Source: Vogesella margarita (GTDB lineage Bacteria; Pseudomonadota; Gammaproteobacteria; Burkholderiales; Chromobacteriaceae). From it: a DNA stretch of 64,000 bases. Within the stretch, counting starts at the first letter, position 1. Every line of letters starts with the position of its first letter. Made by a program: the position numbers and the translations under genes. Location of the stretch: assembly GCF_028548475.1 (NCBI RefSeq), contig NZ_JAQQLE010000012.1, positions 1-64,000 on the forward strand, read 5' to 3'. Positions 45,832-54,790 of this stretch are shown one piece after another. The notes under the pieces were generated by a model. It was not told the DNA's origin. It did no database searches and was given only the letters and a program-made list of their open reading frames with translations.

Positions 45832-47076
45832 ATGAATTTATTCACCTGGTCTTTCCTGTTCGCCGTACTGCTGTCGCTGACGCTGCGGCTCTACCTGTCG
45901 CAACGGCAGATCCGCCATGTGCAGCAACATGCGGACAAGGTGCCGCCAGCCTTCCGTGACCGCATCACGCTACAGCAGCACCAGCTGGCCGCCGACTACT
46001 GCGTGGCACGACAGCGCCCCGGTCAGTGGCAGGCGCTCGCCGACAGCGCGCTGCTGCTGGCGCTGACGCTGGGCGGCGGCCTGCAGTGGCTGTGGCAGCA
46101 GCTGGCCGGCATCGGGCTCGCCGGCCTGTGGCAGGGTGTGGCGCTGATCGGCGTGCTGGCCCTGCTCAGCAGCGTGCTCGGCCTGCCGTTCAGCCTCTAT
46201 CGCACCTTCGCCATCGAGAAACGCTTCGGCTTCAACCGCACCAGCTGGCCGCTCTACCTCGTCGACCTGGCCAAGGGCGGCGTGCTGGCCGTCATCGTCG
46301 GCGCGCCGCTGGTTACGCTGATCCTGTGGCTGCTACAGGCCGCCGGCGACTGGGCATGGCTGTGGGTGTGGTGCAGCTGGACGCTATTCAGCCTGGCGAT
46401 GCTTTGGGCGTACCCGACACTAATCGCGCCGCGCTTCAACCGTTTCACGCCGCTGGCCGATCCGGCGCTGCGCCAGCGCATCGACGACCTGCTGGCACGC
46501 ACCGGCTTTCACAGCGACGGCGTGTTCGTGATGGACGGCTCGCGCCGCTCCAGCCACGGCAACGCCTACTTCACCGGCTTTGGCAAAACCAAGCGCATCG
46601 TGTTCTTCGATACCCTGCTCACCCAGCTGGACGAAGGCGAGATGGAGGCAGTACTGGCGCACGAGCTGGGCCACTTCAAGCACGGCCACATCCGCCAGCG
46701 CATCGCCACCACCTTTCTGCTGTCCTTCCTTAGCCTGGCCTTGCTCGGCTGGCTGCTGACACTGCCGGCGTTCTACAGCGGCCTGGGCGTTGTTGATGCG
46801 GTGCCAGCGCTGGGACTGGTGCTGTTCATGCTGGCAGCGCCGGCCTACACCTTCCCGCTGACGCCGCTGTTCAGTCAGCTGTCGCGGCGCCACGAATACC
46901 AGGCAGACGACTTCGCTGCCCGCCACAGCAGCGCCCGCGAGCTCGTCAGCGCACTGGTCAAACTGTACCGTGACAATGCCAGCACACTGACGCCAGACCC
47001 GCTACACTCGCGCTTTTACGACTCCCATCCACCGGCGAGCCTGCGCATCGCCCACCTGGAAAGACAAGCACAATGA
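45832..47076 (+). CDS. M48-family (Ste24-like) membrane zinc metallopeptidase
   Basis: A 414-residue integral-membrane protease. Hydrophobic helices are at about 3-20, 65-85, 97-118, 145-170 and 175-195, and two more flank the active site. The N-terminal domain is of the CAAX-protease type ([20 protein letters not shown]). The zinc motif is HELGH (in [13 protein letters not shown]), with the distal Glu in [12 protein letters not shown]. It likely takes part in membrane-protein quality control. The ATG at 45832 opens directly into the first helix. It overlaps phhB by four bases. Confidence 0.92.
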   Translation: MNLFTWSFLFAVLLSLTLRLYLSQRQIRHVQQHADKVPPAFRDRITLQQHQLAADYCVARQRPGQWQALADSALLLALTLGGGLQWLWQQLAGIGLAGLWQGVALIGVLALLSSVLGLPFSLYRTFAIEKRFGFNRTSWPLYLVDLAKGGVLAVIVGAPLVTLILWLLQAAGDWAWLWVWCSWTLFSLAMLWAYPTLIAPRFNRFTPLADPALRQRIDDLLARTGFHSDGVFVMDGSRRSSHGNAYFTGFGKTKRIVFFDTLLTQLDEGEMEAVLAHELGHFKHGHIRQRIATTFLLSFLSLALLGWLLTLPAFYSGLGVVDAVPALGLVLFMLAAPAYTFPLTPLFSQLSRRHEYQADDFAARHSSARELVSALVKLYRDNASTLTPDPLHSRFYDSHPPASLRIAHLERQAQ

Positions 47077-47399
47077 ATCTGCAACACATGCACTGCGAGG
47101 CCCAGCACGGCCTGCACGCCCTCAGCGAACAGGCCCGTACCGAGCTGCTGACCCACCTCGACGGCTGGGCAGTAGAAGGCATCGAATTGGTCAAGACCTT
47201 CCGCTTCGACGACTACTACCGCACCATGGCCTTCGTCAACGCGCTGGCCTTCATCGCCCACCAGCAGGATCACCACCCCGACCTGTCGGTGCACTACAAC
47301 CGCACCGTGGTCCGCTTCAGCACCCACGACGCCGGTGGTCTGACCCTCAACGACTTCATCTGTGCCGCCAAGACCGAAGCACTGGCGGCCGGCAAATGA
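47073..47399 (+). CDS. phhB: Pterin-4a-carbinolamine dehydratase
   Basis: A 108-residue enzyme that regenerates tetrahydropterin after phenylalanine hydroxylase. The active-site pattern is FRFDDYYRTMAFVNALAFIA followed by HHPDLSVHYNRTVV with the conserved His residues. No phhA is in the window. It sits between the M48 protease and rsgA with four-base overlaps at both ends, a common betaproteobacterial arrangement. Confidence 0.93.
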   Translation: MNLQHMHCEAQHGLHALSEQARTELLTHLDGWAVEGIELVKTFRFDDYYRTMAFVNALAFIAHQQDHHPDLSVHYNRTVVRFSTHDAGGLTLNDFICAAKTEALAAGK

Positions 47400-48262
47400 A
47401 GCAGCAAGGTCAGATCATCCGCAGTTACGGCCGCCGCTTCATCGTCGAATGTGACGGCCGCCAGTACGATTGCACCACCCGCGGCAAGCGCGTCGACTAC
47501 GCCTGCGGCGACCACGTCGAGCTGTCGGTCATCAACGGCGAACAAGCGGTGATCGAGCAGGCCTGCGAGCGCAAGAGCCTGCTCTACCGCCAGGATGACT
47601 GGCGCACCAAGCTGATTGCGGCCAACGTGACGCGCATCGTGTTCGTCACTGCCGCCGTCCCCACGCCCAGCGAAGAGCTGCTCAACCGCTGCCTGCTGGC
47701 CGCCGAGGCCGCCGACATCGAGCCCATCATCCTTGTCAACAAGTGCGACCTGCCGGAAACCGCCGACTGGCTGGCCAAGCTGCAGCCCTACCGCGAACTG
47801 GGCTACACCCTGGTCACGGTCAGCGCCCTGCACGACATCAACGAGCTGCTGCCGCTGGTCAAGGGCCAGACCTCGGTTTTTGTCGGACAGTCCGGCATGG
47901 GCAAGTCGACGCTGACCAATGCGTTGCTGCCTGCCGCCGAGGCGCGCGTCGGCGATATTTCCATCGCACTGGACGCCGGCCGCCACACCACCACCCACGC
48001 CGCGCTCTACCATCTGGACGACGACAGCCACCTGATCGATTCGCCCGGCTTGCAGGAGTTTGGCCTCAGCCACCTTGCCGCCACCGAGCTGGCCGGCCTG
48101 TTCCCGGAAATGCGTCCCTATATCGGCCACTGCCGCTTTCACAATTGCACCCACCGCGCCGAGCCCAATTGCGCGATCAAGGGCGCCTGCGATGAAGGCC
48201 GCATCCGCCCGGCCCGGCTGGCCTTATTGCAGAAGCTGACTAATCAGCTTGTTAATGCCTAA
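47396..48262 (+). CDS. rsgA: Ribosome small-subunit GTPase RsgA
   Basis: A 288-residue circularly permuted GTPase that checks 30S maturation. The OB fold (1-75) is followed by the permuted G domain: G4 NKCDLPET comes before G1 GQSGMGKSTLTN and G3 DSPGLQEF. The C-terminal zinc finger is CRFHNCTHRAEPNCAI. It ends the M48-phhB-rsgA transcript. Confidence 0.95.
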   Translation: MKQQGQIIRSYGRRFIVECDGRQYDCTTRGKRVDYACGDHVELSVINGEQAVIEQACERKSLLYRQDDWRTKLIAANVTRIVFVTAAVPTPSEELLNRCLLAAEAADIEPIILVNKCDLPETADWLAKLQPYRELGYTLVTVSALHDINELLPLVKGQTSVFVGQSGMGKSTLTNALLPAAEARVGDISIALDAGRHTTTHAALYHLDDDSHLIDSPGLQEFGLSHLAATELAGLFPEMRPYIGHCRFHNCTHRAEPNCAIKGACDEGRIRPARLALLQKLTNQLVNA

Positions 48263-48388
48263 TGAATAAAACTTTTGCGTCACAATCCGTTTACATTTGC
48301 TGGCGATAACCCTAATCTGTCATGAAATGACAACAAGGGGGCGTTAGCATCCCCCTCATTCCGACAATAAAGACTAGGAGTCAGCATC
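48263..48388 (+). promoter_or_regulatory. Spacer and probable promoter region of phaB
   Basis: Contains an AT-richer stretch (48263-48330) and a GGGGG-loop-CCCCC hairpin at about 48338-48356 that could end rsgA or sit in the phaB leader. TAGGAG precedes the phaB ATG. Confidence 0.4.
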
Positions 48389-49126
48389 ATGAGCAAGCGA
48401 ATCGCATTGGTTACCGGGGGCATGGGTGGCATCGGCACCGCCATCTGCAAGGCACTGGCCGACAGCGGCCATATCGTGGCCACCACCTACAGCAAACCGG
48501 GCAAGGAACAGGCTTGGCTTGCGGACATGAAAGAACAGGGTTACGACTTCCACGCCTTCCAGTGTGACGTCAGCGACTTCGACTCGTGCCAGCAGGCTGT
48601 TGCCGCCATCACCGAAAAGCTCGGTCCGGTCGACGTGCTGGTCAACAATGCCGGTATCACCCGCGACGCCACCTTCCGCAAGCTGGGCAAGGCTGACTGG
48701 GACGCCGTCATCGGCACCAACCTCGACTCCGTGTTCAACGTGTGCAAACCGGTCGTGGAATCGATGCTGGAGCGCGGTTTCGGTCGCGTGATCAACATCT
48801 CGTCGATCAACGGCCAGAAAGGCCAGTTCGGCCAGACCAACTACTCCGCCGCCAAGGCCGGCATGCACGGCTTCACCATGGCACTGGCGCAGGAAGTGGC
48901 CCGCAAGGGCGTGACGGTCAACACCATCAGCCCGGGTTACATCGGCACCGACATGGTGATGGCCGTGCCGGAGGACGTGCGTAACAAGATCATCGCGCAG
49001 ATCCCGGTCGGTCGTCTGGGTCAGCCGCAAGAGATCGCCGGCCTGGTCAACTACCTGGCCTCCGATCTGGCCGGTTTCATGACCGGTGCCGACTTCGCCA
49101 TCAACGGCGGTCAGCACATGATGTAA
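48389..49126 (+). CDS. phaB: Acetoacetyl-CoA reductase
   Basis: A 245-residue short-chain dehydrogenase that reduces acetoacetyl-CoA to (R)-3-hydroxybutyryl-CoA for polyhydroxybutyrate. The cofactor motif is ALVTGGMGGIGTAI, the catalytic tetrad is in NNAGITRDATF, INISSINGQKGQFGQTNYSAAKAG (Ser, Tyr, Lys), and PhaB-specific wording includes SPGYIGTDMVMAVPE. phaA and phaC are not adjacent. It is a single gene with its own terminator. FabG is the alternative family member but fits less well. Confidence 0.92.
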   Translation: MSKRIALVTGGMGGIGTAICKALADSGHIVATTYSKPGKEQAWLADMKEQGYDFHAFQCDVSDFDSCQQAVAAITEKLGPVDVLVNNAGITRDATFRKLGKADWDAVIGTNLDSVFNVCKPVVESMLERGFGRVINISSINGQKGQFGQTNYSAAKAGMHGFTMALAQEVARKGVTVNTISPGYIGTDMVMAVPEDVRNKIIAQIPVGRLGQPQEIAGLVNYLASDLAGFMTGADFAINGGQHMM

Positions 49127-49138
49127 GCGCGACCGCCG

Positions 49139-49151
49139 CAAGGTTGGCCGC
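49139..49151 (-). repeat. Dispersed 13-mer between phaB and its terminator
   Basis: AAGGTTGGCCGCA form (from 49140) in the 3' untranslated region. Confidence 0.85.
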
Positions 49152-49159
49152 ACGCAAAA

Positions 49160-49185
49160 AGCCGGGATGCATTCCCGGCTTTTTT
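49160..49185 (+). terminator. Rho-independent terminator of phaB
   Basis: AGCCGGGA-TGCAT-TCCCGGCT followed by T-run. Confidence 0.92.
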
Positions 49186-49226
49186 GCTATGCTGCGTTCC
49201 CCTTTTTACACTGATGGAGTCCTGTC

Positions 49227-49727
49227 ATGGCAGAACAGCTGCTGATCGCCGAAGGCTCGCGCGAGGCGCAATACCAGGCCCTGTTACCGCAGGTGCTGGC
49301 ACTGATCGAATCCGAGAGCGACATCGTCGCCGCCATGGCCAACTGCAGCGCCGCGATCCAGCAGACCTTCAACTGGCTGTGGACCGGCTTCTACCTGGTC
49401 AAGGGCGAGCAACTGGTGCTGGGGCCGTTCCAGGGGCCGATCGCCTGCACCCGCATCCCGAAAGGCCGCGGCGTGTGCGGCAGTGCGTGGGCGCAGGCTA
49501 AGACGCTGATCGTACCGGATGTGGACGCCTTCCCCGGCCATATCGCCTGCTCGTCGGCGGCGCGCTCCGAGATCGTGCTGCCAGTGTGCGATGCCGCCGG
49601 CACGGTGGTGGCGGTGCTGGACATCGACGCCAGCGAACTGGCGCAGTTCAGCGAGCTGGATCAGCGCTACCTGGAGCCGGTGTGTGCGGCGCTGGGCAAG
49701 CTGTTCAACCCGCCAGCAATCGCCTGA
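49227..49727 (+). CDS. msrC: Free methionine-(R)-sulfoxide reductase (GAF domain)
   Basis: A 166-residue single-GAF enzyme that repairs free methionine sulfoxide. The three redox cysteines are in place: IACTRIPKGRGVCGSAW carries two and GHIACSSAARSEIV the third. A WTGFYLVKGEQLVLGPFQG stretch is also family-typical. It is a single gene; its 3' end overlaps the convergent second KfrA-like gene by 23 bases. Confidence 0.93.
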   Translation: MAEQLLIAEGSREAQYQALLPQVLALIESESDIVAAMANCSAAIQQTFNWLWTGFYLVKGEQLVLGPFQGPIACTRIPKGRGVCGSAWAQAKTLIVPDVDAFPGHIACSSAARSEIVLPVCDAAGTVVAVLDIDASELAQFSELDQRYLEPVCAALGKLFNPPAIA

Positions 49728-50754
49728 CCTGTTCCGCCAGCTGCGCCGCCGGCATCGCCCCCAGCTGCGCCTGCTCGGCCTGCAGCCACAACAGCAGGTG
49801 CGGCAGGCGATGCTGCAGCAGTAGCGCCTGCTCCTGCTGCAGCTGCTGCAGGGTTGCACCTTGCTGCTGCGCCGTCGCTGCCAGCTCGGCGTGACGTTGC
49901 TGCCACTGCTGCCGTGCCGCCTCGCTTTCCGTCAGCCGTTCCTGCAGCGCCGCCAGCTCTGCGGCCAACCTGCCATTCTCCTGCGCGCGTTGCGCCAGCT
50001 GCTGCTGGCTGTTGTCGCGCAGCACTGCCAGCTGCTGCGCCTGCTGTTGCCGTTCTGCCTGCCACTGCTGTTCGCGCTGACGCAGCAGCGTGCGCTCGTC
50101 CTCCACCTGCTGGTACAGCTGGAGTCGCACACCTTCCAGTCGCTCGTAGGCCAGCGCCTCGCGCCGCTCGCCATCCTGCTGCAATTGCTGCAATTGCTCT
50201 GCATGACGTGCTTCCAGCGCCTCGACGCGCTGGTCGGCGGCCTGCTGGGTGGCGACGATCTGGCTGCGCGCCTCCTGCAATGCCGCTTCGCTGGCGAGGG
50301 CACGTGCCTCCTGTACCGCCAGCGCCTGCTGCAACTGCGTCAGGCTGGCGGCCAGCTGCTGCCGCGCCTGCTCGGCGTTGTCGCAGCGCCGGCTTAACAC
50401 CTGTTGCTGCTCGATGGCGGTAACCAGTTCGCGCTGTGCCTGGGCCAGCTCGGAAACCAGTCGCGCCACCTCCTGTTGCGCCTCTTCGCGCAAGCCGGCC
50501 AGATTCTGCTCCGCCTCGCCGCAGGCCTGCTGCCAGATCTGGGCAAAGGCCTGCGCCAACGCTGGAGACCAGTCCGGGTGGCGGGCACTGGTCGCCATCT
50601 TGCCGAGGAATTCCTGACGCCACTGGCGTAGGGTATTGTTGATGGTGGTGTTGGAGCCGGTGCCCAGCCGCGTGCGCACCTCCTGCACCGTCGGCCACAC
50701 GCCGGCGCCAACCAGTTCCAGCGCCACGTCGCGCACTCGTGTATGAATATCCAT
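49705..50754 (-). CDS. KfrA-like DNA-binding coiled-coil protein, second copy
   Basis: A 349-residue protein with the same plan as the one at 35.7 kb: an N-terminal KfrA-type DNA-binding module (VRDVALELVGAGVWPTVQEV, GTGSNTTINNTLRQWRQEF, about 1-60) and then a very long Gln/Ala/Glu/Leu-rich coiled coil up to the C-terminus. The two differ enough in sequence to be old paralogues. The start MDIHTRVRDVA at complement 50752-50754 is family-like. It overlaps msrC convergently and is upstream, divergently, of moaA. Role unknown; nucleoid or segregation functions are possible. Confidence 0.83.
   Translation of the reverse strand: MDIHTRVRDVALELVGAGVWPTVQEVRTRLGTGSNTTINNTLRQWRQEFLGKMATSARHPDWSPALAQAFAQIWQQACGEAEQNLAGLREEAQQEVARLVSELAQAQRELVTAIEQQQVLSRRCDNAEQARQQLAASLTQLQQALAVQEARALASEAALQEARSQIVATQQAADQRVEALEARHAEQLQQLQQDGERREALAYERLEGVRLQLYQQVEDERTLLRQREQQWQAERQQQAQQLAVLRDNSQQQLAQRAQENGRLAAELAALQERLTESEAARQQWQQRHAELAATAQQQGATLQQLQQEQALLLQHRLPHLLLWLQAEQAQLGAMPAAQLAEQVRRLLAG
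49961..49971 (+). repeat. Degenerate copy of the dispersed motif
   Basis: GCGGCCAACCT followed by G, inside the second kfrA-like gene. Confidence 0.35.
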
Positions 50755-51036
50755 GATTGTTTTCCTGCTGGCTGTCTGCCTTGTTTCGCGTCGGCACGAC
50801 ACGCCGATTTCCGTAGCGGAGCTTATAACACTGCCAGCCCTGCTGCGGCCAGTGCCGCCAGCCGGCAAGCACACCGTTTCACCGCGCACTGTAAGCGGCG
50901 GCGCCCTGCCACGACCAAGTGTCAGGGCGCCGCCCTAGTTCTTACGATCTAGCCGCAATAATGCTTTGTGTGGCTGGCAGGCTGTTTGCTAGTGAGTAGA
51001 ATGAGTCATACCCCCCACTTCACGGAAGGACGCGGC
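50755..51036. promoter_or_regulatory. Divergent spacer between the second kfrA-like gene and moaA
   Basis: 282 bases with no supported gene. I looked for a molybdenum-cofactor riboswitch before moaA and do not see one. GGAAGGA at 51024-51030 is the moaA ribosome binding site. Confidence 0.4.
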
Positions 51037-52011
51037 ATGTTGTCAGACCGTTTCGGCCGCACCATCGACTACCTGCGCATTTCAGTCACCGATCGCTGCG
51101 ACCTGCGCTGTACCTATTGCATCCCCAAAGGCTTCAAGGGCTTTGAGGAACCGAGCAACTGGCTGACCTTCGACGAGATCACCCGCGTGGTCGCCGCGTT
51201 CAGCCGCCTGGGCACCCGCCGCTTCCGCCTCACCGGCGGCGAGCCGCTGCTGCGCCGTAACCTGCCCGCGCTAGCCGCCAGCCTGTCGGCGCTGGAAGGC
51301 GTCGACGACCTGTCGCTGACCACCAACGCCACCCAGCTCAGCCTGCAGGCGCAGGCGCTGCGCGACGCCGGCGTCAACCGCATCAATGTCAGCCTCGATT
51401 CGCTGCGCGACGACTGCGTCAGCCGCATCACCGGCAGCGACTGCCTGGACAAGGTGCTGTCCGGCCTCGCCAGCGCCAGCCAGGTCGGTTTCGACAGCAT
51501 CAAGATCAACATGGTGCCGATGCAGGGCGTCAACGATGGCGACATCGAGGCCATGGTGGCGTTCTGTATCGAGCACGGCTTCATCCTGCGCCTGATCGAG
51601 GCGATGCCGATGGGTAGCACCGGCCAGCACACCGCCGGCCTCGACCTGCAGAAGCTGCTGGCACAGCTGCAGCCGCGCTTCGGCCTGCTGCCATCGGACC
51701 AGCCGCTGGGCGGCGGCCCGGCCCGCTACTGGCGCACGCCGGACGGCCGCTTCACCCTCGGCCTGATCACCCCGATCTCGCAGCACTTCTGTGCCAGCTG
51801 CAACCGCGTGCGGTTGTCGGTGGATGGCACGCTGTACATGTGCCTGGGGCAGGAAGAACGCTTCGAGTTGCGCCCGCTGCTGCGTGCCGGCTGTAGCGAT
51901 GCCGAGCTGGAGGCCGCGATCCGCGACGCCATCGAGCTGAAGCCGGAAAAGCACGAATTCCTCGAGCAACCGACGCGCATCGTGCGCTTCATGTCGATGA
52001 CCGGAGGCTGA
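51037..52011 (+). CDS. moaA: GTP 3',8-cyclase MoaA
   Basis: A 324-residue radical-SAM enzyme that starts molybdenum cofactor synthesis by making 3',8-cyclo-GTP. The SAM cluster is CDLRCTYCIP; the second, C-terminal [4Fe-4S] site is FCASCNRVRLSVDGTLYMCL. The C-terminal GG tail needed for activity is present (SMTGG). ATG 51037 is chosen for the GGAAGGA before it; an upstream ATG at 51001 has none. The carbonic anhydrase gene starts one base after its stop. Confidence 0.95.
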   Translation: MLSDRFGRTIDYLRISVTDRCDLRCTYCIPKGFKGFEEPSNWLTFDEITRVVAAFSRLGTRRFRLTGGEPLLRRNLPALAASLSALEGVDDLSLTTNATQLSLQAQALRDAGVNRINVSLDSLRDDCVSRITGSDCLDKVLSGLASASQVGFDSIKINMVPMQGVNDGDIEAMVAFCIEHGFILRLIEAMPMGSTGQHTAGLDLQKLLAQLQPRFGLLPSDQPLGGGPARYWRTPDGRFTLGLITPISQHFCASCNRVRLSVDGTLYMCLGQEERFELRPLLRAGCSDAELEAAIRDAIELKPEKHEFLEQPTRIVRFMSMTGG

Positions 52012-52012
52012 C

Positions 52013-52657
52013 ATGCCACTGGCCGACCCGCTGCTGGAAGGTTTCCGCCGTTTCCAGCAGCAGTATTTCTCTCCCGACAACGACCTGTTTGCCGCGCTGC
52101 GCCACGGCCAGCACCCGGTCACGCTGGTGATCGCCTGTTGCGATTCGCGCGTGCATCCGCCGGCGCTGATGGGCAGCCAGCCCGGCGAGATGTTCGTGAT
52201 CCGCAACGTGGCCAACCTGGTGCCGCCCTGTTCGCCGGACAACCAGCACGCCAGCGTCGCCGCGGCGCTGGAGTTCGCGGTGCTCAACCTGCAGGTGGCC
52301 CGCATCATCGTGATGGGCCATGCCGGTTGCGGGGGCATTCGTGCACTAATGCAGCGCAGCACGCCCCAGGACAGTGCATTGACGCGCTGGCTGGACATCG
52401 CCGCCCCAGCGCGCGAGCTGGTCTACCGCCACCACGCGGCCGAGGACGAGGCCACCCGCCTGCGTCGTTGCGAGCAGGCCGGCATCCTGGTGTCACTCAA
52501 CAACCTGCTGACCTATCCGTGGCTGGCCGACAAGGTGAAAGTCGGCGAAGTCGCCCTCGACGGCTGGTATTTCGATCTTAACGACGGCACGCTGTGGGGG
52601 CTGGACGCACCGTCCAACCAGTTCATGCCGCTGGTCTGCCCGCTCGGCCAGCAATAA
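52013..52657 (+). CDS. Beta-class carbonic anhydrase
   Basis: A 214-residue zinc enzyme that hydrates CO2. The zinc ligands and catalytic dyad are visible: CCDSRVHP (Cys, Asp, Arg) and GHAGCGGIRAL (His, Cys). Further family marks are GEMFVIRNVANLVPP and SNQFMPL near the end. It is transcribed with moaA (one-base gap), an unusual pairing with no obvious pathway link. A terminator follows at 52681. Confidence 0.93.
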   Translation: MPLADPLLEGFRRFQQQYFSPDNDLFAALRHGQHPVTLVIACCDSRVHPPALMGSQPGEMFVIRNVANLVPPCSPDNQHASVAAALEFAVLNLQVARIIVMGHAGCGGIRALMQRSTPQDSALTRWLDIAAPARELVYRHHAAEDEATRLRRCEQAGILVSLNNLLTYPWLADKVKVGEVALDGWYFDLNDGTLWGLDAPSNQFMPLVCPLGQQ

Positions 52658-52680
52658 GCCCCGTTCCTTGCATGCGACAT

Positions 52681-52703
52681 GGCGCCCTCGTGGCGCCTTT
52701 TTT
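52681..52703 (+). terminator. Rho-independent terminator of moaA-carbonic anhydrase
   Basis: GGCGCC-CTCGT-GGCGCC followed by TTTTTT. Confidence 0.85.
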
Positions 52704-52871
52704 GCGTCTGCCACAAACAAATCCGGCTTGAAAGAAAAATACCTCGTTCACCGTCAGTCCTTGCCTTGATCGCCACGCGATAGTGATCGGCGCGATACGA
52801 TCAGGCTCACGCGACGATTTCAGCAGAAAATCACCGCGGCGCCCGATTCCGAGACAAGCGGCAAACCGATG

Positions 52872-52925
52872 CCGGTAATACATTGCGGCCAACCTTGTGC
52901 AAGGTTGGCCACAATGTATTACCGG
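52872..52925. repeat. Long inverted repeat made of a pair of the dispersed motif
   Basis: Two 26-base arms around a TG centre, identical as complements except one G/A change. Each arm is CCGGTAATACATTG-like flank plus the motif (52883-52897 exact; 52900-52914 with GGCCAC for GGCCGC). It lies just past the stop of mobA on the minus strand, where a terminator is expected. Confidence 0.88.
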
Positions 52926-52936
52926 AGCGTGCAAGA

Positions 52937-53524
52937 TTACTGGCCAAGGCTCGCCAGCGACTGTGGATCGTTGAGATTGCTGAAGGCGCGGGTGTCGTCG
53001 AAATTGACGATGCGGCAATCCAGCAGCGCGAGAAAACCGCGCAGGCTGCGGCCGCCGCCGGCAAGATAGTCCGGCAGTCGCGCCAGCGCGCTGCGGCGCA
53101 GCAGCGCACACACCGGCTGCGGGCCGTTGATGGTGTAGGGACAGCAGGCGTCGGCGCGACGCTCCGCCTGCAGAACGGCCAGTTGACGCGCCACCAGATC
53201 GGCCGGCAGCAAAGGCGCGTCGCACGGCACCAGCTGCACGTAGTCGATGCCGTCCGGCAGCTTGTCCGCCAGGGTGGCGACCCCAGCCAGCGGCCCCATG
53301 CCCTGCCAGGCCGCCTCGTCGGCGAATACGGCGTGGCCGCTGACGGCGTAGTCGTCCAGATGGCGGTTGGCGCTGATCGCCAGCCAGCCGGCCTGCGGCG
53401 CCAGCCGTGTCAGCACGTGGCGGTATAAAGGTTGGCCGCACCACGGCAGCAAGCCCTTGTCCTGTCCGCCCATGCGCCGACCTTCACCCCCGGCCAGCAG
53501 CAGCACTGCCACCTGTTCAGTCAT
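52937..53524 (-). CDS. mobA: Molybdenum cofactor guanylyltransferase
   Basis: A 195-residue nucleotidyltransferase that makes the MGD form of the cofactor. The GTP site is VLLLAGGEGRRMGGQDKGLL; the family phrases YVQLVPCDAPLLPADLV and GGRSLRGFLALLD follow. The start MTEQVAVLL at complement 53522-53524 is family-like; it overlaps moaE by 8 bases. It is the last gene of the minus-strand run mobB-moaD-moaE-mobA, ending at the large inverted repeat. Confidence 0.94.
   Translation of the reverse strand: MTEQVAVLLLAGGEGRRMGGQDKGLLPWCGQPLYRHVLTRLAPQAGWLAISANRHLDDYAVSGHAVFADEAAWQGMGPLAGVATLADKLPDGIDYVQLVPCDAPLLPADLVARQLAVLQAERRADACCPYTINGPQPVCALLRRSALARLPDYLAGGGRSLRGFLALLDCRIVNFDDTRAFSNLNDPQSLASLGQ
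53428..53440 (-). repeat. Dispersed 13-mer inside mobA
   Basis: AAGGTTGGCCGCA; on the coding strand it is read in a third phase, as CGQPLY within an otherwise conserved region. Confidence 0.85.
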
Positions 53525-53978
53525 GCCAGCGCCCGCATGCCGCGTCGTCGCTGGCCTTGGCTTCGACCCAGCGGCTGCTGCCGTCGACAAAATCCTCGCG
53601 CTTCCAGAACGGCGCCTGCGTCTTCAGGTAGTCCATCAGGTATTCGGCGGCGGCAAAGGCGCCAGCGCGGTGGCCGGCGGCGATGAGCACCAGCACGATG
53701 GGCTCGCCCGGCGCCAGCGCCCCGACGCGATGGATGACGCGACAGGCGCTCACTGGCCAACGCGCGGCGGCCTGCTCGGCGATGCGGCGGATTTCGGCCT
53801 CGGTCACGCCGGGATAGTGTTCGAGAAACAGCGCCGCGAGCGGCACGGCTTCGTCGTGGGCGCGCACCATGCCCTGGAAGGCCACCAGCGCCCCGGCGTC
53901 GCCGGCTTGCGCGCGCAGCGCCAGCTCTTCGGCGCCAAGGTCGAAGGTGGCGGTTTGTACGGTGATGTCGCAGTACAT
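53517..53978 (-). CDS. moaE: Molybdopterin synthase catalytic subunit
   Basis: A 153-residue large subunit of molybdopterin synthase, which with MoaD inserts two sulfurs into cPMP. Signatures are ALVAFQGMVRAHDE, LFLEHYPGVTEAEI, RVIHRVGALAPGEPIVLV and the catalytic Lys in KTQAPFWKREDF. It lies one base downstream of moaD and overlaps mobA. Confidence 0.95.
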   Translation of the reverse strand: MYCDITVQTATFDLGAEELALRAQAGDAGALVAFQGMVRAHDEAVPLAALFLEHYPGVTEAEIRRIAEQAAARWPVSACRVIHRVGALAPGEPIVLVLIAAGHRAGAFAAAEYLMDYLKTQAPFWKREDFVDGSSRWVEAKASDDAACGRWHD

Positions 53979-53979
53979 G

Positions 53980-54231
53980 TCAGCCCCCGGTCACGGGCGG
54001 CAGGATGCCGACTTCGGCACCCTCCGGGATCGCCGCGTCGCCGCGCACGATCTGCTGGTTGACCACCAGGCGGAACACCTTGCCCGGTGCCAGCGCCAGC
54101 GCCCAGTCCTCGCCGCGGCCGCGCAGCAGGTCTAGCAAGGTGGCGGTGGTGCCGCCGTCCCAGGCCAGCGTTTCCGTGCTGCAGCCCAGCGTGTCCTTGA
54201 GAACACCAAAATACAGTAGCGTGATGCTCAT
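53980..54231 (-). CDS. moaD: Molybdopterin synthase sulfur-carrier subunit
   Basis: An 83-residue ubiquitin-like protein. It begins [17 protein letters not shown] and ends in the diagnostic ILPPVTGG, whose final Gly is thiocarboxylated and delivers sulfur to MoaE. The ATG at complement 54229-54231 overlaps the mobB stop (ATGA), so mobB and moaD are translationally coupled; the much longer in-frame reading upstream belongs to no gene. Confidence 0.94.
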   Translation of the reverse strand: MSITLLYFGVLKDTLGCSTETLAWDGGTTATLLDLLRGRGEDWALALAPGKVFRLVVNQQIVRGDAAIPEGAEVGILPPVTGG

Positions 54232-54722
54232 GCAGAATCCTTCAGCCAGTTGGCAATAAAATCGGCAATCGCGGCGTGGTCGTCCAGCGGCAATTGCGGC
54301 AAATCGGTTTCGGTGGCGCAGTCGCTGGCCAGCGCGATCACGAACGGGTCGTCCGGGTACAGCCACGGCTTGGCGCAGGCACTTCGGTGCACCTCGATGC
54401 GCGGCACCGGCAGCGTTTTCTGGCCTTCCAGCAGCACGAGGTCGACTGCGGCCAACCTTGACAGCTGCTGTTCTAGCGTCAGCGGCTGCGGCGTCTCGGC
54501 AAACAGGCCGAAGCGGTAGGGCGACACCACCATCACCTCGTGCGCGCCGCTGGCGCGGTGGCGCTGGCTGTCCTTGCCGGCCACGTCCAGCTCGATGTCG
54601 TGATGGCTGTGCTTGATCACCGACACCGTCAGTCCGCGCGCGGCCAGCAGCGGCAACATCGCGCCGATCAGCGTGGTTTTGCCACTGCCGGACCAGCCGG
54701 CAATGCCCAGCACTTTTTGCAT
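54228..54722 (-). CDS. mobB: Molybdopterin-guanine dinucleotide biosynthesis adaptor MobB
   Basis: A 164-residue GTP-binding P-loop protein that assists MobA. Walker A is [12 protein letters not shown]; other family phrases are [15 protein letters not shown] and [19 protein letters not shown]. It is first in the minus-strand run mobB-moaD-moaE-mobA and divergent from moaC, with about 68 bases between them for promoters. Confidence 0.94.
   Translation of the reverse strand: MQKVLGIAGWSGSGKTTLIGAMLPLLAARGLTVSVIKHSHHDIELDVAGKDSQRHRASGAHEVMVVSPYRFGLFAETPQPLTLEQQLSRLAAVDLVLLEGQKTLPVPRIEVHRSACAKPWLYPDDPFVIALASDCATETDLPQLPLDDHAAIADFIANWLKDSA
54447..54459 (+). repeat. Dispersed 13-mer inside mobB (last exact copy in the window)
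   Basis: TGCGGCCAACCTT; on the coding strand it reads SRLAAV. Confidence 0.85.
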
Positions 54723-54790
54723 ACCCTCTCCCTTTGGTGGATTGTGGTCTACGCCATACGGCGCTATCGTTCAACCAGACTCCACTCCCG

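Noticed and set aside
50755-51036. Molybdenum-cofactor riboswitch before moaA
   Set aside because: The spacer does not show the expected conserved stems.
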